Assembly (NCBI GenBank): GCA_002433595.1
Contig: DJIL01000020.1
Coordinates: 1 to 14,565 of the forward strand
DNA length: 14,565 nucleotides
Source: a bacterium UBP8_UBA6595
Lineage (GTDB): Bacteria > Margulisbacteria > Marinamargulisbacteria > UBA6595
Direction: 5' to 3'
Shown piece after piece: positions 6,511-13,748 of this stretch. The first letter of the stretch is position 1; each line of letters begins with the position of its first letter. A program made the position numbers and the translations under genes. The notes under the pieces were generated by a model. It was not told where the DNA came from. It did no database searches and saw nothing but the letters and a program-made list of their open reading frames with translations.

Positions 6511-7563
6511 ATGATTGAGCAGCATACACCGTCCGATGAAGATGATAATGAGCGTATTGTCGCTGCCACACCATTGTTTGATGACCCCAAAACGCCTACG
6601 TTACGGCCACAAGCATTGGGGGATTTTATTGGGCAATCCACCATTAAAAAAAACTTAGGCATTTTTATTCAAGCCGCCAAGCAACGCCAAGAACCCATTG
6701 AACATGTCTTGCTGCATGGTCCCCCTGGATTGGGAAAAACAACATTAGCCACAATTGTTGCCAATGAGATGAGTGTCAACATTAAAACAACGTCAGGCCC
6801 TGCGATTGAACGCTCCGGAGATTTAGCCGCTATTTTAACTAATTTACAGCATGGTGATGTCTTGTTTATTGATGAAATTCACCGCATGCAACGCGTCGTT
6901 GAAGAAGTGTTGTATCCGGCCATGGAAGACCGTCAGTTGGATATTATTATTGGCAAAGGGCCCGCGGCTCGCTCCATTCGACTGGACTTGCAACCCTTCA
7001 CCCTGATTGGCGCTACCACCCGCGTGGGCCTTCTAAGTGCGCCTTTGCGCGATCGATTTGGAATTTTAGAACGCCTTGAGTTTTATGACCACGACGACCT
7101 AGCCACTATTATTCGACGCGCTGCAACCGTGTTAGATACCATTATTTCAGAGGACTCTGCCTATCAGTTGGCCAAGCGATCTCGGGGAACCCCACGAATT
7201 GCCAACCGATTACTTAAACGAATGCGTGATTGGGCCCAAGTTCACACCAATGCTGTCATTACTCCCGATCTAGTCACGGATGCCTGTGAATCACTCGCGA
7301 TTGATGCCCTGGGCTTAGATAAAATTGATCGGCAATATTTGCGCATTATCATTGAACACTTTAACGGAGGGCCTGTTGGCATTGATACCATTGCCGCCAG
7401 TTTATCCGAAGATGTGGGAACGTTAGAGGATGTATATGAACCTTACTTGCTTCAAATTGGGTTTATTGATCGAACCGCCCGTGGCCGTATGGCTCGCCCC
7501 AATGCGTATAAGCACCTTGGCTTGACGCCACCCGAGGTCATGGTGCAAACTAAATTCATATGA
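6511..7563 (+). CDS. ruvB: Holliday junction branch migration ATPase RuvB
   Basis: 350 residues, full length. RuvB forms hexamers that, with RuvA, drive branch migration of Holliday junctions in recombination repair. Visible are Walker A GPPGLGKTT (70-78), Walker B DEIH (121-124), sensor GATTR (167-171) and the arginine-finger region LRDRFG (179-184). The winged-helix end has GGPVGIDTIAASLSED and RGRMARPNAYKHLGLTPPE. The N-terminus is acidic and slightly longer than in E. coli. The start is fixed because an in-frame stop lies just upstream, after an ATG at 6493. There is no Shine-Dalgarno. Neither ruvA nor ruvC is beside it. The stop overlaps the hisB start as ATGA, so this gene heads an operon with hisB and lipid genes. 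No LexA box is seen upstream. Confidence 0.98.
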   Translation: MIEQHTPSDEDDNERIVAATPLFDDPKTPTLRPQALGDFIGQSTIKKNLGIFIQAAKQRQEPIEHVLLHGPPGLGKTTLATIVANEMSVNIKTTSGPAIERSGDLAAILTNLQHGDVLFIDEIHRMQRVVEEVLYPAMEDRQLDIIIGKGPAARSIRLDLQPFTLIGATTRVGLLSAPLRDRFGILERLEFYDHDDLATIIRRAATVLDTIISEDSAYQLAKRSRGTPRIANRLLKRMRDWAQVHTNAVITPDLVTDACESLAIDALGLDKIDRQYLRIIIEHFNGGPVGIDTIAASLSEDVGTLEDVYEPYLLQIGFIDRTARGRMARPNAYKHLGLTPPEVMVQTKFI

Positions 7564-8156
7564 CCCCATCACGCTTTGGACACATTGAGCGGAAAACCGC
7601 TGAAACTCAGATTACTGGGTCTATTAATTTGGACGGGACTGGCCAATTGGCATTAACTACCGATTGTGGATTTTTTGGCCATATGTTGACCCTATTTACA
7701 GCACACAGTTTGTATGACATTGAGTTGGTTATTCAGGGAGACTTGCACATTGATTCGCATCATACCGTTGAGGATACAGGCATTGTATTGGGACAAGCTA
7801 TTAAGCAGGCGTTGGGCGATTGCCGAGGTATTTATCGCTATTCATCTGCTTCAATACCCATGGACGAATCGCTATGCACCCTGAGTATCGATATTAGTAA
7901 TCGAGCTTTTTTGCATTACCAGATACCCCGCATCGCTTCAAAAGTCGGGGATTTTGATACCGAACTCGTCGAAGAGTTTCTCAGAGCCTTTGTATTGCAT
8001 GCGGGCATCACGTTGCACGTGGATGTTGTGCGAGGCACCAACACCCATCATGTTTGTGAATCCATATTCAAAGCACTCGGCCGGGTCCTATCTCAAGCCA
8101 CCCGAATCGACCCCTATCGTGGCGCTCAAATCCCATCCACAAAAGGTAGTTTATAA
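7560..8156 (+). CDS. hisB: Imidazoleglycerol-phosphate dehydratase HisB (monofunctional)
   Basis: 198 residues, the size of the stand-alone dehydratase without the phosphatase domain. It would dehydrate imidazoleglycerol phosphate in histidine synthesis, using a two-manganese site. Metal-ligand motifs are present: DSHHTVED (65-72) and GTNTHHVCESIFK near residue 160, along with RKTAET (11-16) and INLDGTG (22-28). The conserved segment that normally reads TGxGFxDHM is TDCGFFGHM here (34-42): the His is kept, but the preceding Asp is Gly40 and the usual Gly is Asp35. Activity may therefore be altered. Other his genes are absent from the window, so it is detached from any his operon. It overlaps ruvB by four bases and is followed closely by the flavin-reductase-like gene. 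Confidence 0.95.
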   Translation: MTPSRFGHIERKTAETQITGSINLDGTGQLALTTDCGFFGHMLTLFTAHSLYDIELVIQGDLHIDSHHTVEDTGIVLGQAIKQALGDCRGIYRYSSASIPMDESLCTLSIDISNRAFLHYQIPRIASKVGDFDTELVEEFLRAFVLHAGITLHVDVVRGTNTHHVCESIFKALGRVLSQATRIDPYRGAQIPSTKGSL

Positions 8157-8159
8157 CCG

Positions 8160-8789
8160 GTGACCCTGCCACCCAACACCGTAACACTAGGCGAATCTGA
8201 TATTGCGGCCATGGATGGCCGATACCAAGTCAACTTTATTAATAGTTTATCTGGGTTTAAAAGCGGCAACTTAGTGGGCACTGTGGATGGCAAGGGTCAT
8301 GAAAATCTAACCTTGGTTAGCTCTGCGGTGCACATTGGCAGCAACCCCCCAACGCTTGGTGTTGTTTTTCGACCCAGTATTGTGCCTCGGCACGGGTATG
8401 AAAATATTATCAATACTCGATTTTTCACACTCAATCATATTGGCGAATCATTTTTTAAAGCGGCACACCAAACCAGTGCGCGTTACCCAAAAACAGTCTC
8501 TGAATTTAATGAGGCTCACTTAACGTCGGAATATTTGAATAACTTTTCAGCCCCCTATGTCCAGGAATCCCAATTTAAATTGGGGTTAGAATTTGCCGAA
8601 GTCCATCATACTCACGTCAACCCCACTCATATTGTTATTGCCCATATTCGATGGGTCCATATGGCAAAAAACTGCATTCAGCCGAATGGTTCTATTGACT
8701 TGTCTCACTTGGGAACCATGGCCATTTCAGGTCTAGACCATTACCATACAGTCAACCCTGGAACAAAAATGCCGTATGCCAAAGCCTAA
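8160..8789 (+). CDS. Flavin-reductase-like FMN-binding split-barrel protein
   Basis: 209 residues from a GTG start. An AAAAGG sequence lies about a dozen bases upstream, and the gene begins three bases after the hisB stop. The body matches the flavin reductase (DIM6/NTAB-like) split-barrel family: LSGFKSGNLVGTVDGKGHENLTLVSSAVHIG, then NPPTLGVVFRP, RHGYENI, a TINH-like turn (FTLNHIGESF), AHQTSARYPKTVSEF and a SGLDHYH ending. Such proteins bind FMN and reduce flavins or act as flavin oxidoreductases; the substrate is not predictable. It overlaps the COG2907 gene by 14 bases. It may supply reduced flavin to the lipid-modifying oxidoreductase or act on the same substrate (inference). It is soluble, with no signal peptide. 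Confidence 0.88.
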   Translation: MTLPPNTVTLGESDIAAMDGRYQVNFINSLSGFKSGNLVGTVDGKGHENLTLVSSAVHIGSNPPTLGVVFRPSIVPRHGYENIINTRFFTLNHIGESFFKAAHQTSARYPKTVSEFNEAHLTSEYLNNFSAPYVQESQFKLGLEFAEVHHTHVNPTHIVIAHIRWVHMAKNCIQPNGSIDLSHLGTMAISGLDHYHTVNPGTKMPYAKA

Positions 8790-9987
8790 AGTTGCCGTTA
8801 TTGGATCTGGCATCACGGGCATTGCTGCCTGTTATGCACTCCAAAACTACGCCAATGTTCTGTTATTTGAAGCACAACCTCGACTCGGTGGGCACACCCA
8901 TACGATTGCCGTGGATGCTACAACAAATATAGACACGGGGTTTATTGTATTAAATGATAAAAATTACCCATTATTTTCAGAATTCTTGCGTAAACTATCC
9001 GTGCCCACCCAAGCCAGTGATATGTCATTTGGGTATCATGATGGTGGCTATTATTACACCAGTGATGGGCTACGCGGCATTATAGGGAGTCGTTGGTGGT
9101 CTCCCCAACACTGGAAAATTATTCAAACGATTCCTCAGTTCAACCGCACCACACTTACTGATTTGTCAAACCTAGGTACGTTATCGCTCAAAGAATACTT
9201 GGCCAAAAAACAGTATCCAGAGGTATTTATTAAACGCTATTTAATTCCAATGGGCGCTGCTATTTGGTCCTGCCCCAACGATGCCGTGCTAAATTTTCCT
9301 GCCCAGTCATTTTTTGCCTTTTGGGATAACCATTGCCTCTTACAAATTAAAAACCGGCCACAATGGCGTACTGTCTGTGGCGGATCACAGCGTTATTTAG
9401 ACGCTTTCCAAAACCAGTTTTCAGGCACCATCCATACGCAAAGTCCTATTCAATCTGTCATCCAATCGGGAGAAACAGCAATTGTTCAAACCACGACTGA
9501 ATCAATCGCTGTAGACCGTGTATTAATTGCGACGCAAGCCGATCAAGCGCATGCCTGCCTACAGAATCACCCATTGCGTGATGTTCTAGCTCCCTGGCGG
9601 TATACAACCAACCGCGTCACCGTGCATACTGATACCAAAATTATGCCAAAAACCAACCCCCGTGAGTGGGCCTCTTGGACCGTTCACCACACAAGCCCCC
9701 ACTGCCACGTTAGTTATTATATGAATCGACTTCATGCCCTACCACAAACACACCCCCACTACTTTGTAACGCTTAACAACCCCAATACCATTCAGCCAAG
9801 CACCATTTTGAATGACCGAACCGAGCGTCACCCCGTCTTTGACCAACCCAGCCTAGACTCACAACCGGCATTGCGTCACCAAAAACCCCCTATTTTCGTT
9901 GCCGGCAGTTACATGGGGTATGGGTTTCATGAAGATGGTTTTCAATGGGGCACCCACAGTGCACACCAGCTCCTTGACAGTCTTTAA
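8776..9987 (+). CDS. COG2907-type FAD-dependent oxidoreductase (amine-oxidase fold)
   Basis: 403 residues. It opens with the dinucleotide-binding motif VAVIGSGITG (G10, G12, G15) and the FAD-ribose acidic residue E32 in FEAQPRLGGHT, then IDTGFIVLNDKNYPLF. The C-terminus holds IFVAGSYMGYGFHEDG, the second FAD-contact region typical of COG2907. Relatives are found beside cyclopropane fatty acid synthases. They are homologous to the N-terminal oxidase-like domain of plant cyclopropane synthases and to the oxidoreductases of bacterial methylated/furan fatty-acid pathways. A role in desaturating or reducing methylated acyl chains in phospholipids is inferred from this. It overlaps the genes on both sides. 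Confidence 0.92.
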   Translation: MPKPKVAVIGSGITGIAACYALQNYANVLLFEAQPRLGGHTHTIAVDATTNIDTGFIVLNDKNYPLFSEFLRKLSVPTQASDMSFGYHDGGYYYTSDGLRGIIGSRWWSPQHWKIIQTIPQFNRTTLTDLSNLGTLSLKEYLAKKQYPEVFIKRYLIPMGAAIWSCPNDAVLNFPAQSFFAFWDNHCLLQIKNRPQWRTVCGGSQRYLDAFQNQFSGTIHTQSPIQSVIQSGETAIVQTTTESIAVDRVLIATQADQAHACLQNHPLRDVLAPWRYTTNRVTVHTDTKIMPKTNPREWASWTVHHTSPHCHVSYYMNRLHALPQTHPHYFVTLNNPNTIQPSTILNDRTERHPVFDQPSLDSQPALRHQKPPIFVAGSYMGYGFHEDGFQWGTHSAHQLLDSL

Positions 9988-11917
9988 CGCCATTATTGCT
10001 GGCCGAACAACCCATACTCGGCATGCCCCCACCCCCCATTATTTCAACTACCCACTCGTCTGGATTCGATGCGATATTCGTCAGTTATCACAGACCCCAT
10101 TGGGGTATAACAAACGACGATTATGGTCTATTCACGATGCCGATTATCTCGAGCCAACCCCCGAAAGCCTAGAATCTAAGCTTGCCAATCACATGACAAC
10201 GATGCACTTTCAATTCCCAGTAACTCACATTCAGTTGTTAACCATGCCACGGTATTTGGGGCGGCCCTTTAAGCCCATTAACTTGTATTTACTGTATCAT
10301 AGCGATACGTTAGTTGGGCTAATCGCTGAAGTCACCAATACATACAAAGAAAGCTATTTATACCAGTGTGATCGTCGGCATAAAACCGGCCCCAACCACT
10401 TTCAAATTCAAAAACCATTTCATGTTTCGCCTTTTTTAAATGAAACTGGCTATTATCATTTTAATATTACCAATACAGTGTCTGAACTTTTGGTTGTGAT
10501 TGACTATTATCAAGATAATAAAAAAATACTTACAGCAACATTTGGCGGTAAGCCACGACCATTATCCCGTTGGCAACTACTAAAAACGGCTATCACACAC
10601 CCTCTGAGTAATGCCTTAGTCTTACCGAGAATTTTCAAACAGGCGATTATCCTGTATTATAAAAAGAACTTAGATGCAAATTTCAAACCAATTACTAAAA
10701 ATATAATTCGAACCATGCCATTATCATTATCTCATCGTCTTATTTGGAAGGCATTATCACAACGACTTGAACAACTCAAGCACGGGTGTTTAACGTTTAT
10801 TCTGCCCGATGGATCCCAAAAAAAATTTGGGGACCCCACCAGCTCCTTGCGCGCGCAAATTTCAATTAACAATACATGGTTTTTCTCTACATTAGCCCGA
10901 AAAGGCGAAATCGGGTTTGCGCAAACTTACATTCGTGGCTATTGGCAAACCCCGTCATTAGCTGATTTACTAAAATTAATACTCATTAATTGCACCTTGG
11001 TTCAAGGTATGAGCAATGGCGCTTGGTGGTACCGTCTATACCTAAAAATGGCCAAGCGCAAGGAATCGATTAATACTGTCGATCAATCCAAAGCCAATAT
11101 TCAAGACCATTATGACATTAGCAATGATTTTTATTCCTTGTTTTTAGATGAAACGAAGTTATACTCATCCGCACTATTCAATGATGAGTCTGAGTCCTTA
11201 GGCACCGCTCAGCAGCGAAAGCTTCAAGCATTAATTGAGCCGATGAATCTAGCGCCATCGGATCATGTTTTAGAAATTGGTTCAGGCTGGGGTGGCATGG
11301 CCGTGTATCTTGCGAAAACCATTGGTTGCCGAGTCACCACTATTACGTTGTCTCAAGAACAATATGACTGGACCAATCGGCTCATCCAAGACGAAGGGCT
11401 GCATGACACAATTACTGTTCAGCTTCAAGACTACCGCACACTATCCGGCCAATACGATCACATTGTTAGCATTGAAATGATCGAAGCCGTGGGTCATAAA
11501 TTTTTGCCCGATTACTTTAGGCAACTCAATCAATTGGTTAAGCCCGGTGGCCGTGTTGTTTTACAAGCGATTACTTACCCCAACCATGATTATAAGCGAT
11601 ACAAAACGAGTATGGATTTTATTAAACACAGCATTTTCCCCGGTGGGCATTTGCCATCACTTGAAACAATTACATCATTAACCCGACAAATTACTAGTTT
11701 ACGCCTAGTTACCGCCAATAACATTGCCAGCAGCTATGCCATCACCTTGAAAAAATGGGCTGAAAATTTGCAAGAGAATCATGATGCAGCTAAAAAACTA
11801 GGGTTTTCACCCGATTTTTTGCGGCGTTGGATGTACTACTTTGCTTACTGCGAAGCCGCCTTTTCTAGTGATTATCTGGGTGTTTATCAGCTTCAATTTA
11901 AACGAAACGCGTCATGA
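9959..11917 (+). CDS. DUF1365 :: cyclopropane-fatty-acid-synthase-type methyltransferase fusion
   Basis: A single frame of about 650 residues joins two proteins that are usually separate. The start is uncertain: GTG at 9959 (chosen; GGGG eight bases before) or TTG at 9974, which would match the 14-base overlap seen at the previous junction. The first approximately 220 residues are DUF1365 (AGRTTHTRHAPTPHYFNYPL, PRYLGRPFKPINLYL, KPFHVSPFL, TFGGKPRPLS). DUF1365 is of unknown function and usually sits next to COG2907 and cfa. From about residue 300 it is a cyclopropane-synthase-like enzyme: HYDISNDFY (384), SAM-binding LEIGSGWGG (438), SIEMIEAVG (504), DFIKHSIFPGG. Compared with E. coli Cfa, the Cys of YSCA is Ser (YSSA) and the His of LLHTIG is Gln (LQAIT). 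The product may therefore be a methyl or methylene branch rather than a standard cyclopropane (inference). Confidence 0.92.
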   Translation: MHTSSLTVFNAIIAGRTTHTRHAPTPHYFNYPLVWIRCDIRQLSQTPLGYNKRRLWSIHDADYLEPTPESLESKLANHMTTMHFQFPVTHIQLLTMPRYLGRPFKPINLYLLYHSDTLVGLIAEVTNTYKESYLYQCDRRHKTGPNHFQIQKPFHVSPFLNETGYYHFNITNTVSELLVVIDYYQDNKKILTATFGGKPRPLSRWQLLKTAITHPLSNALVLPRIFKQAIILYYKKNLDANFKPITKNIIRTMPLSLSHRLIWKALSQRLEQLKHGCLTFILPDGSQKKFGDPTSSLRAQISINNTWFFSTLARKGEIGFAQTYIRGYWQTPSLADLLKLILINCTLVQGMSNGAWWYRLYLKMAKRKESINTVDQSKANIQDHYDISNDFYSLFLDETKLYSSALFNDESESLGTAQQRKLQALIEPMNLAPSDHVLEIGSGWGGMAVYLAKTIGCRVTTITLSQEQYDWTNRLIQDEGLHDTITVQLQDYRTLSGQYDHIVSIEMIEAVGHKFLPDYFRQLNQLVKPGGRVVLQAITYPNHDYKRYKTSMDFIKHSIFPGGHLPSLETITSLTRQITSLRLVTANNIASSYAITLKKWAENLQENHDAAKKLGFSPDFLRRWMYYFAYCEAAFSSDYLGVYQLQFKRNAS

Positions 11918-13710
11918 CTATTCTTTGGATTTTCGCTGGCTTATATAGTGCAGCTAGCCTAACGTATGCACTTAGCTTATGGAGCAAAAACCCATCGATT
12001 ATTGATGTGTATTGGGCACTGGGTATTGTGGGGATCGCTAGTACTTGGAGCTATCTCAATCCCATTGCAGCCCCCGGATGGCTTGTATTGGCTATGCTAT
12101 GGATCTGGGGTCTACGATTATCCGGTTTTTTGTGGTGGACCCGAATTCGTCACAATCATGTGGACCATCGATACACAACCATGCGTGAACAATGGAAAGG
12201 CAGTGACTGGATCAAGCAATTCAAACTATGGCTGCATTATTTATTTCAAGCCAGCATTCAATCGCTATTAATTCTAGGGCTACTGCCTGTACTTCAGGCA
12301 TCGCATTTGCATACCCGTTGGACAAGCCTAGGAATTAGCCTAATTGGAATCAGCTTGGTGGGCCAGTATTATGCTGACCGTCAGTTATCTATATTTAAGC
12401 AAACACGAAAACCCAACACAATTTGTAGCACTGGATTATGGGCTTATTCCCGGCACCCAAACTACTGTTTTGAATGGCTCATGTGGGTGGGGTTTGCGGT
12501 TTTAAGCCAGCCCTATTCCGGTGGCCTATGGGCCTGGGTCATGCCCATTAGTATGTGGGTAGTTTTTCGCTATTTAAGTGGCCCCTATACGGAACGGTGC
12601 TCGTGCGAGCGTCATGGCGATGTATACCGTCGCTACCAAAATGAAACACCCATGATTATTCCCGATGTATACCGCTGGGTTGTGTGCACCATTCAACTCC
12701 CCGATTGGCTCTATCGTCTGGGTATTCGATACCAGCTATCATCTCGGCTTCGCGCGCTAAAAAAGCGGTATAAAACCACAACCATTCACCAGTATGCGGA
12801 TGCATTGAAAACGGGTAATATTGCCTATAAAACGGATGCTGCGAATGACCAACATTATGAAGTCCCCACAGAGTTTTATACGTATGCATTGGGCAAACAC
12901 AAAAAATACAGTTCTGGATTCTATTCCAGCAGCACCGTATCACTCGATCAAGCCGAAGCAGCCATGCTTGAAAAAGTTTGCCAACGCGCAAGATTATCCA
13001 ATGACCAAACCATTCTAGAACTCGGCTGTGGCTGGGGATCGTTTTGTTTGTATGCGGCTCAAAAATACCCAAAGTCTAAATTTTTAGCCATTTCAAACTC
13101 TGAAACACAGGAAGCCTATATTAATCAACAGATATCCGAGCGCGGGTTAAAAAACCTCATGGTGAAACGTGCGAATGTGGCCGAAATTCGATTTCGACGC
13201 AAGTTTGACCGCATTGTGAGTATTGAGCTATTTGAACATTTACACAACTATGATCGATTATTCAAACGATTGGCCGCGTGGTTAGCCGATGACGGCTATG
13301 CCTTTATTCATATTTTTGGCCATCGCCAGTATGCCTATCCCTTTGAAGTCAACCCCAATCAATCGTGGGTGGCTAATTGGATGAGTCGGTATTTTTTCTC
13401 CGGTGGTCAAATGCCGAGTCGAGATTTGTTTCAACAAGCACAATCGCATTTAAGCATTCACCAACAGTGGGATGTTTCAGGCACCCACTATGCCCAAACG
13501 TGTCGCGATTGGCTAAACAATATGGATGCCCATCGCCCTGAAATTTTAGCCTTTTTTCATGCAAACTATGGAAAAAAAGCCAAGCAATACTGGATTTTTT
13601 GGCGCCTATTTTTTATGGCATGCGAAGAACTATTTAAGACCAAACGCGGCAGTGAATGGCAGGTATTTCATTATTTGTTTGAAAAGCCAAAAACCAAGCG
13701 ATCTGAGTAA
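11914..13710 (+). CDS. DUF1295 membrane reductase-like domain :: SAM methyltransferase fusion
   Basis: 598 residues in one frame, starting at an ATGA overlap with the previous stop. Residues 1-255 are a DUF1295 (steroid 5-alpha-reductase-like) membrane domain with about six hydrophobic segments. The signature GLWAYSRHPNYCFEW (SRHPNY at 179-184) and the ERCSCERHGDVYRRYQ ending are those of an NADPH-dependent membrane reductase. Residues from about 285 to 595 are a second cyclopropane-synthase-related methyltransferase: HYEVPTEFY (314), KKYSSGFY, LELGCGWGS (368-376), SNSETQ, SIELFEHLHNY, FSGGQMPS, GTHYAQT. This subgroup resembles the plant coclaurine N-methyltransferase-like proteins and is distinct from the methyltransferase in the previous gene. 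Joining reductase and methyltransferase suggests channelling of one membrane lipid substrate. It is the last gene of the operon. Confidence 0.93.
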   Translation: MTILWIFAGLYSAASLTYALSLWSKNPSIIDVYWALGIVGIASTWSYLNPIAAPGWLVLAMLWIWGLRLSGFLWWTRIRHNHVDHRYTTMREQWKGSDWIKQFKLWLHYLFQASIQSLLILGLLPVLQASHLHTRWTSLGISLIGISLVGQYYADRQLSIFKQTRKPNTICSTGLWAYSRHPNYCFEWLMWVGFAVLSQPYSGGLWAWVMPISMWVVFRYLSGPYTERCSCERHGDVYRRYQNETPMIIPDVYRWVVCTIQLPDWLYRLGIRYQLSSRLRALKKRYKTTTIHQYADALKTGNIAYKTDAANDQHYEVPTEFYTYALGKHKKYSSGFYSSSTVSLDQAEAAMLEKVCQRARLSNDQTILELGCGWGSFCLYAAQKYPKSKFLAISNSETQEAYINQQISERGLKNLMVKRANVAEIRFRRKFDRIVSIELFEHLHNYDRLFKRLAAWLADDGYAFIHIFGHRQYAYPFEVNPNQSWVANWMSRYFFSGGQMPSRDLFQQAQSHLSIHQQWDVSGTHYAQTCRDWLNNMDAHRPEILAFFHANYGKKAKQYWIFWRLFFMACEELFKTKRGSEWQVFHYLFEKPKTKRSE

Positions 13711-13718
13711 CTCCGGTA

Positions 13719-13733
13719 AGCACAGATTGTGCT
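13719..13733. promoter_or_regulatory. Palindrome AGCACA-GAT-TGTGCT after the operon and over the next promoter
   Basis: Perfect six-base arms with a three-base loop lie nine bases after the DUF1295-fusion stop. The right arm overlaps the extended -10 of the next gene. It could be an operator for that gene or a weak terminator for the operon. No T-run follows, which argues against a standard intrinsic terminator. Confidence 0.4.
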
Positions 13734-13738
13734 ATACT
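13730..13738 (+). promoter_or_regulatory. Extended -10 promoter of the last gene
   Basis: TGCTATACT is a strong TG-n extended -10 (five of six consensus bases in TATACT) ten bases before the ATG at 13749. No good -35 is seen. No Shine-Dalgarno lies between it and the ATG, so the message is predicted to have almost no leader. Confidence 0.55.
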
Positions 13739-13748
13739 AATCAATATA

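Noticed and set aside
12656..13072. 138-codon minus-strand frame inside the DUF1295 fusion gene
   Set aside because: It lies wholly antisense to conserved methyltransferase sequence and has no recognisable domain.
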